This document shows positions 5,809 to 8,203 of a DNA stretch of 8,203 nt, piece by piece. A program made the translations under genes and the position numbers. Positions within the stretch are counted from its first letter, which is position 1; every line of letters begins with the position of its first letter. Source of the stretch: Kiritimatiellia bacterium. GTDB lineage: Bacteria; Verrucomicrobiota; Kiritimatiellia; RFP12; UBA1067. The notes beneath the pieces are model-generated. The model was not told the DNA's origin. It did not search any database and saw nothing but the letters and a program-made list of their open reading frames with translations. The DNA is taken from NCBI GenBank assembly GCA_028707675.1, contig JAQWAM010000039.1, positions 1 to 8,203 of the forward strand, read 5' to 3'.

Positions 5809-5994
5809 TTAAGGAAATTCGCGGAACAGGCCGGAATCTTTCACCGCGCGCCGGTCAAACGTGAAAACCGGCACGGCTGACACATCTTAACACGAGCTGG
5901 CAATCAGGTAATCGGCGAATCCGGCCCGGCGGCTTTGCTTCTGATCGTCCTGCGTGAAATAACGGACGAGCAAATTGGTGTCCAAGCCGATCAT
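5809..5994 (-). pseudogene. vapC: vapC (PIN-domain toxin) remnant with internal deletion and in-frame stop
   Basis: A GGGGAGG ribosome site and ATG (5994) open a frame reading MIGLDTNLLVRYFTQDD, the standard VapC N-terminus with its first catalytic Asp (DTN). It then jumps to GFADYLIASS, which in intact VapC lies about two thirds along, meets TAA (5889-5887), and continues in the same frame to VFTFDRRAVKDSGLFREFP, the usual VapC C-terminus, and a final TAA (5811-5809). Total length is 61 codons against ~130-140 for the family, so roughly 70 residues, including the central catalytic acidic residue, are gone. No vapB antitoxin is recognisable upstream. It should be non-functional. The remnant's 3' end lies just upstream of the pilus operon promoter. 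Confidence 0.85.
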
Positions 5995-5997
5995 TTC

Positions 5998-6087
5998 GAG
6001 CCTCCCCGCGTGGCAGCCGCCCCTCCGAGACTCTGGCACACCAGCGTCATTGCCGCAAAACTGGAGGGCGAGCGTCCCCGCGAGCCG
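5998..6087. repeat. Probable dispersed GC-rich repeat
   Basis: The stretch contains CTCTGGCACACCAGCGTCAT and, at 6061-6087, CTGGAGGGCGAGCGTCCCCG followed by CGAGCCG. In one plus frame this reads KLEGERPREP. I recall this string as a recurring, non-genic repeat in Kiritimatiellota/PVC assemblies; that is memory, not a search. There is only one copy in the window. It occupies the place where a vapB antitoxin would be expected. Confidence 0.35.
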
Positions 6088-6153
6088 CAGGATTCAGGGT
6101 GTCAGCAGAAGCCTACCCCGCTTCCCCGCGTTTTCATCAGGTGCCGCGTATCA

Positions 6154-6182
6154 TTGACATCGCGGCGGGTGAAACCTATAAT
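6154..6182 (+). promoter_or_regulatory. Perfect-consensus sigma-70 promoter upstream of mscS
   Basis: TTGACA (6154-6159) and TATAAT (6177-6182) are separated by exactly 17 bases. Transcription should start near 6189, giving a leader of about 65 bases before the mscS start. No operator-like symmetry is evident around it. Confidence 0.85.
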
Positions 6183-6255
6183 AAAATTGTTTTCGGATAG
6201 CGCTTTGCGTAAATGCGACTGAACTCTTAACCCAAACAAACACAGGTGTGGTGTG

Positions 6256-7176
6256 ATGACAAACGGGATTATTGAAACAGCTGCGGCAATCAGCGCAGGC
6301 ACAAACCAGCCGCCGCTGGCGGTTGTGACTAAAACTTTTGCGGCGGAGGTAGACCGGGGGCGGCAGGTGCTGGACGTGGCGGTTAAATGGATTGCCGAAA
6401 ACGGCATATCCTTTATGGTGAATATCCTGTTTTCATTACTGTTGCTGGTGATCGGCTCGCTGGTGATTCGCATGCTGACCAAAGCCACGAAACGGGCGTT
6501 GCATCGCAGTGAGCGTATAAACACCCTGCTTGAAAACTTCTTGTGCTCCTTAGTCAACAAAACTGCTTGGGCCTTGTTGCTAATGATTGTGATCCAGCGC
6601 ATGGGCGTGAATATTGCGCCGCTGATAGCGGGGCTCGGTGTGACCGGCTTCATTGTCGGTTTCGCGTGTCAGGAGTCGCTGGGGAACCTCGCCGCTGGCA
6701 TGATGATCGCTATCAACCATCCATTCTTAGTCGGTGACTTTGTTGAGATCGGCGGGATCATGGGCACTGTCAAAGAATTGAACATGATGGCTGCCACGCT
6801 CGCCACGCCCGATAACAAGAAGATCTTAGTGCCTAATAAAATTATATGGGGCTCGCCTATAACCAACTTTACGGCCATTGACAAACGCCGCATGGAGATC
6901 GCCGTCCGCATCTCTTACGCCACCGACGTGAACAAAGCCTGCAGCATCGCGCTGGAAACGCTTAAGAGCCACCCGCTGGTGCTGAAAGACCCGGCGCCGG
7001 TGGCCGAGGTATTGTCCTTCGGGGACTCCTCGGTTAATCTGGTGCTGCGGCCGTGGGCCACGCCCGCCGATTACTGGCCGGCCTTTTTCGAGCTTAACCG
7101 CCAGGTCAAAGCGGCATTTGACAAGAACGGCATCGAAATACCGTTCCCGCAGATGGATGTGCACATGAAGGGCTGA
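6256..7176 (+). CDS. mscS: Small-conductance mechanosensitive channel, MscS family
   Basis: A 306-residue protein close in size and layout to classic three-helix MscS (about 286 residues in E. coli). TM1 is ~52-72, TM2 ~98-117, and the Gly/Ala-rich pore helix TM3 ~121-150, with GLGVTGFIVGFACQESLGNLAAGMM matching the MscS pore pattern. The beta domain follows (FLVGDFVEIGGIMGTVKEL, LVPNKIIWGSPITNF), then the alpha/beta cytoplasmic domain, ending in the family's GIEIPFPQMDVHM. It releases solutes across the inner membrane on hypo-osmotic shock. The first ~50 residues are extra and polar. The ATG at 6256 is chosen with AGGTG 7 bases upstream; the GTG directly before it (6253) is in frame. It is a single gene with its own strong promoter, oriented away from the pilus operon. 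Confidence 0.95.
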   Translation: MTNGIIETAAAISAGTNQPPLAVVTKTFAAEVDRGRQVLDVAVKWIAENGISFMVNILFSLLLLVIGSLVIRMLTKATKRALHRSERINTLLENFLCSLVNKTAWALLLMIVIQRMGVNIAPLIAGLGVTGFIVGFACQESLGNLAAGMMIAINHPFLVGDFVEIGGIMGTVKELNMMAATLATPDNKKILVPNKIIWGSPITNFTAIDKRRMEIAVRISYATDVNKACSIALETLKSHPLVLKDPAPVAEVLSFGDSSVNLVLRPWATPADYWPAFFELNRQVKAAFDKNGIEIPFPQMDVHMKG

Positions 7177-7217
7177 GGTCAGTACCTGAGCGTCTCGGAA
7201 ACGCTGGACAGGCGGCC

Positions 7218-7342
7218 GTAAAAGCGGCGTCGCGCGTCCCGCACAGCGGCACGCTTGCCGCGCGCACTCCAAATGTTGCCGCAACGGATCTGGAGTGCGG
7301 TGACAAGAACCGCGCTGTGCGCGGGTCGCGGCGCCGCTTTAC
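7218..7342. repeat. 125-bp imperfect palindrome in the convergent spacer
   Basis: The outer arms 7218-7248 and 7313-7342 are near-perfect inverted copies (GTAAAAGCGGCG... against ...CGCCGCTTTAC). The inner arms 7254-7271 (CTTGCCGCGCGCACTCCA) and 7291-7307 (TGGAGTGCGGTGACAAG) pair too, and the centre holds GTTGC/GCAAC. The whole element can fold into one long interrupted hairpin. It resembles a palindromic repetitive element or tiny non-autonomous insertion. It has no T-tract, so it is not a standard terminator, but it may stabilise or end the mscS transcript. Confidence 0.8.
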
Positions 7343-7365
7343 TCGTAATGCCGGCCCACGCCGAA

Positions 7366-7391
7366 CCGCGTGAATCCGTGTTCCTCCGTGG
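7366..7391. repeat. Degenerate CCGTG-type short repeat
   Basis: The strings CGTGAATC, CGTGTTCCTC and CGTGG follow each other with a period of 8-10 bases, in the style of the CCTTCGTG strings at 3084-3110. From memory, such CACGGA-rich strings are common intergenic repeats. The biological role is unknown. Confidence 0.4.
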
Positions 7392-7394
7392 GGC

Positions 7395-7424
7395 AAAAAA
7401 TTAGATACGGGCTGCGCCCGCATC
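7395..7424 (-). terminator. Intrinsic terminator of the UPF0210 gene
   Basis: On the minus strand GATGCGGGC, loop GCA, GCCCGTATC (7424-7404) forms a 9-bp stem with one G-U pair, followed by TAATTTTTT (7403-7395). The stem begins within the stop codon of the gene. The plus strand lacks a matching T-tract, so it should act mainly on the minus strand. Confidence 0.85.
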
Positions 7425-8203
7425 AGTTCATCATGCCGTGGATCGGGGCGGGCACGTGTCCGCCGCGGCGCACGAACACGGCGGAGCCCTCGGGACAGGC
7501 CGGCGCGGCGACCGTGCCCGCGCCGAAGAGGCCGCCGAAATCGACGCGCTCGCCCACGCCGGCGCCCGGCACGGGAATCACGCGCACGCCGGTGGTCTTG
7601 CGCCCGGTGATGCCGATGGCCGCCTCGTCAAGGATGATGCCGGCCACGGTCTCGGGCGCGGTGTCGCCGGGCAGCAGAACCATGTCCAGTCCGACCGAGC
7701 AGACGGCTGTCATGGCTTCGAGTTTCTCCAGTGTCAGCGTGCCGTCGGTGACGGCCTGGGAAAGAGCGTGGTCTTCCATGACCGGGATGAAGGCGCCCGA
7801 GAGCCCGCCCACCGCGCTGGACGCGAAGGCGCCGCCTTTTTTGACGGCGTCGTTGAGCAGCATCACCGCCGCCGTGGTGCCGGGGGCGCCGATGCGGCTG
7901 ACGCCCATGCTCTGATAAATTTCGCCGACCGAGTCTCCGACGCGCGGCGTTGGCGCCAGCGAAAGATCCACCACGCCGAACGGTATGCCAAGGCGGTCCG
8001 CCACCTCGCGCCCGATCAGCTCGCCGGTGCGCGTTACCCTGAAAGCAGTGTGCTTTATCTCCTCCGCGATCTCGTCCAGAGTGGCCTCGGGATCATTGCG
8101 CACCAGCCGGTCGACGGCGCGTTTGACCACTCCGGGCCCGCTGACTCCCACGTTGATTACGCACTCCGGCTCTCCGGGCCCCAGCATCGCGCCGGCCATG
8201 AAC
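7423..8203 (-). CDS. UPF0210 (PFL) family protein, C-terminal part only (5' end beyond right edge)
   Basis: The frame is open from the right edge; 259 codons are visible, beginning [20 protein letters not shown]. The first Met in view is internal, since FMAG is a conserved interior motif of the family. Other family hallmarks are [82 protein letters not shown] and the C-terminal GGHVPAPIH. Complete members have about 450 residues, so roughly the last 57% is present. The biochemical role of the family is not established; it often sits beside a small ACT-domain protein (UPF0237), which would be to the right here. It ends at TGA (7425-7423) inside the terminator stem and converges with mscS. Confidence 0.93.
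   Translation of the reverse strand, partial: FMAGAMLGPGEPECVINVGVSGPGVVKRAVDRLVRNDPEATLDEIAEEIKHTAFRVTRTGELIGREVADRLGIPFGVVDLSLAPTPRVGDSVGEIYQSMGVSRIGAPGTTAAVMLLNDAVKKGGAFASSAVGGLSGAFIPVMEDHALSQAVTDGTLTLEKLEAMTAVCSVGLDMVLLPGDTAPETVAGIILDEAAIGITGRKTTGVRVIPVPGAGVGERVDFGGLFGAGTVAAPACPEGSAVFVRRGGHVPAPIHGMMN

Noticed and set aside
5935..6222. Plus-strand open frames across the vapC remnant and repeat
   Set aside because: They are antisense to the vapC fragments or read through repeat DNA (KLEGERPREP); no ribosome site or known domain is present.
6102..6653. Minus-strand open frame of 183 codons
   Set aside because: It is antisense to mscS and its promoter, whose protein is unmistakable; the codon composition fits a shadow frame.
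7177..7217. Small AGGT-CAGT-ACCT symmetry just after mscS as a terminator
   Set aside because: The stem is only 4 bp and no T-tract follows.
7370..7915. Plus-strand open frame of 181 codons
   Set aside because: It is antisense to the UPF0210 gene and starts inside the terminator region; the Pro/Ser/Thr-rich translation has no family features.

Overview
The window is a GC-rich bacterial segment. It holds most of a tad/Flp (type IVc) pilus operon on the minus strand, a degraded toxin-gene remnant, a MscS-type mechanosensitive channel gene on the plus strand, and the 3' part of a UPF0210 (PFL) family gene on the minus strand. Several dispersed and palindromic repeats (paired-hairpin units, GAACGTC heptamers, CCTTCGTG and CCGTG strings) are of a kind I associate from memory with large, repeat-rich genomes of the PVC group (Kiritimatiellota/Lentisphaerota/Verrucomicrobiota) and Planctomycetes. 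That placement is an inference, not something the sequence proves.

Reading the pilus operon in its own direction (right to left): two short Flp-type (pseudo)pilins (5757-5575 and 5538-5302), a TadE-like pseudopilin (5290-4592), a TadG-like protein translationally coupled to it (4595-3150), a 362-base gap filled by a tandem array of paired hairpins (2976-2807) and other repeats, a second TadE-like pseudopilin (2787-2239), an unrecognised exported protein coupled to it through a TGATG overlap (2239-1544), CpaB/RcpC (1508-690), and an FHA domain fused to the start of a CpaF/TadA secretion ATPase (575 to the left edge). Pilins, minor pseudopilins, the CpaB periplasmic factor and the motor ATPase are thus encoded in one run. 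Secretin, platform proteins and prepilin peptidase are not in the window and would be expected further left.

The region 5776-6255 has no intact gene. On the minus strand it carries a vapC (PIN-domain toxin) remnant with a large internal deletion and an in-frame stop, then a probable dispersed repeat, then a promoter on the plus strand with perfect -35 and -10 hexamers and a 17-bp spacer that drives mscS (6256-7176). mscS and the UPF0210 gene converge on a 246-base spacer holding a 125-bp imperfect palindrome and a good intrinsic terminator for the UPF0210 gene.

The most interesting signal is the 54-bp double-hairpin repeat. Three copies form the array between the tadG-like and tadE-like genes. 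A fourth lies in frame in the FHA-CpaF linker and encodes 18 residues. Its second hairpin has a different stem sequence with compensating changes on both arms, which argues that the structure itself is conserved.
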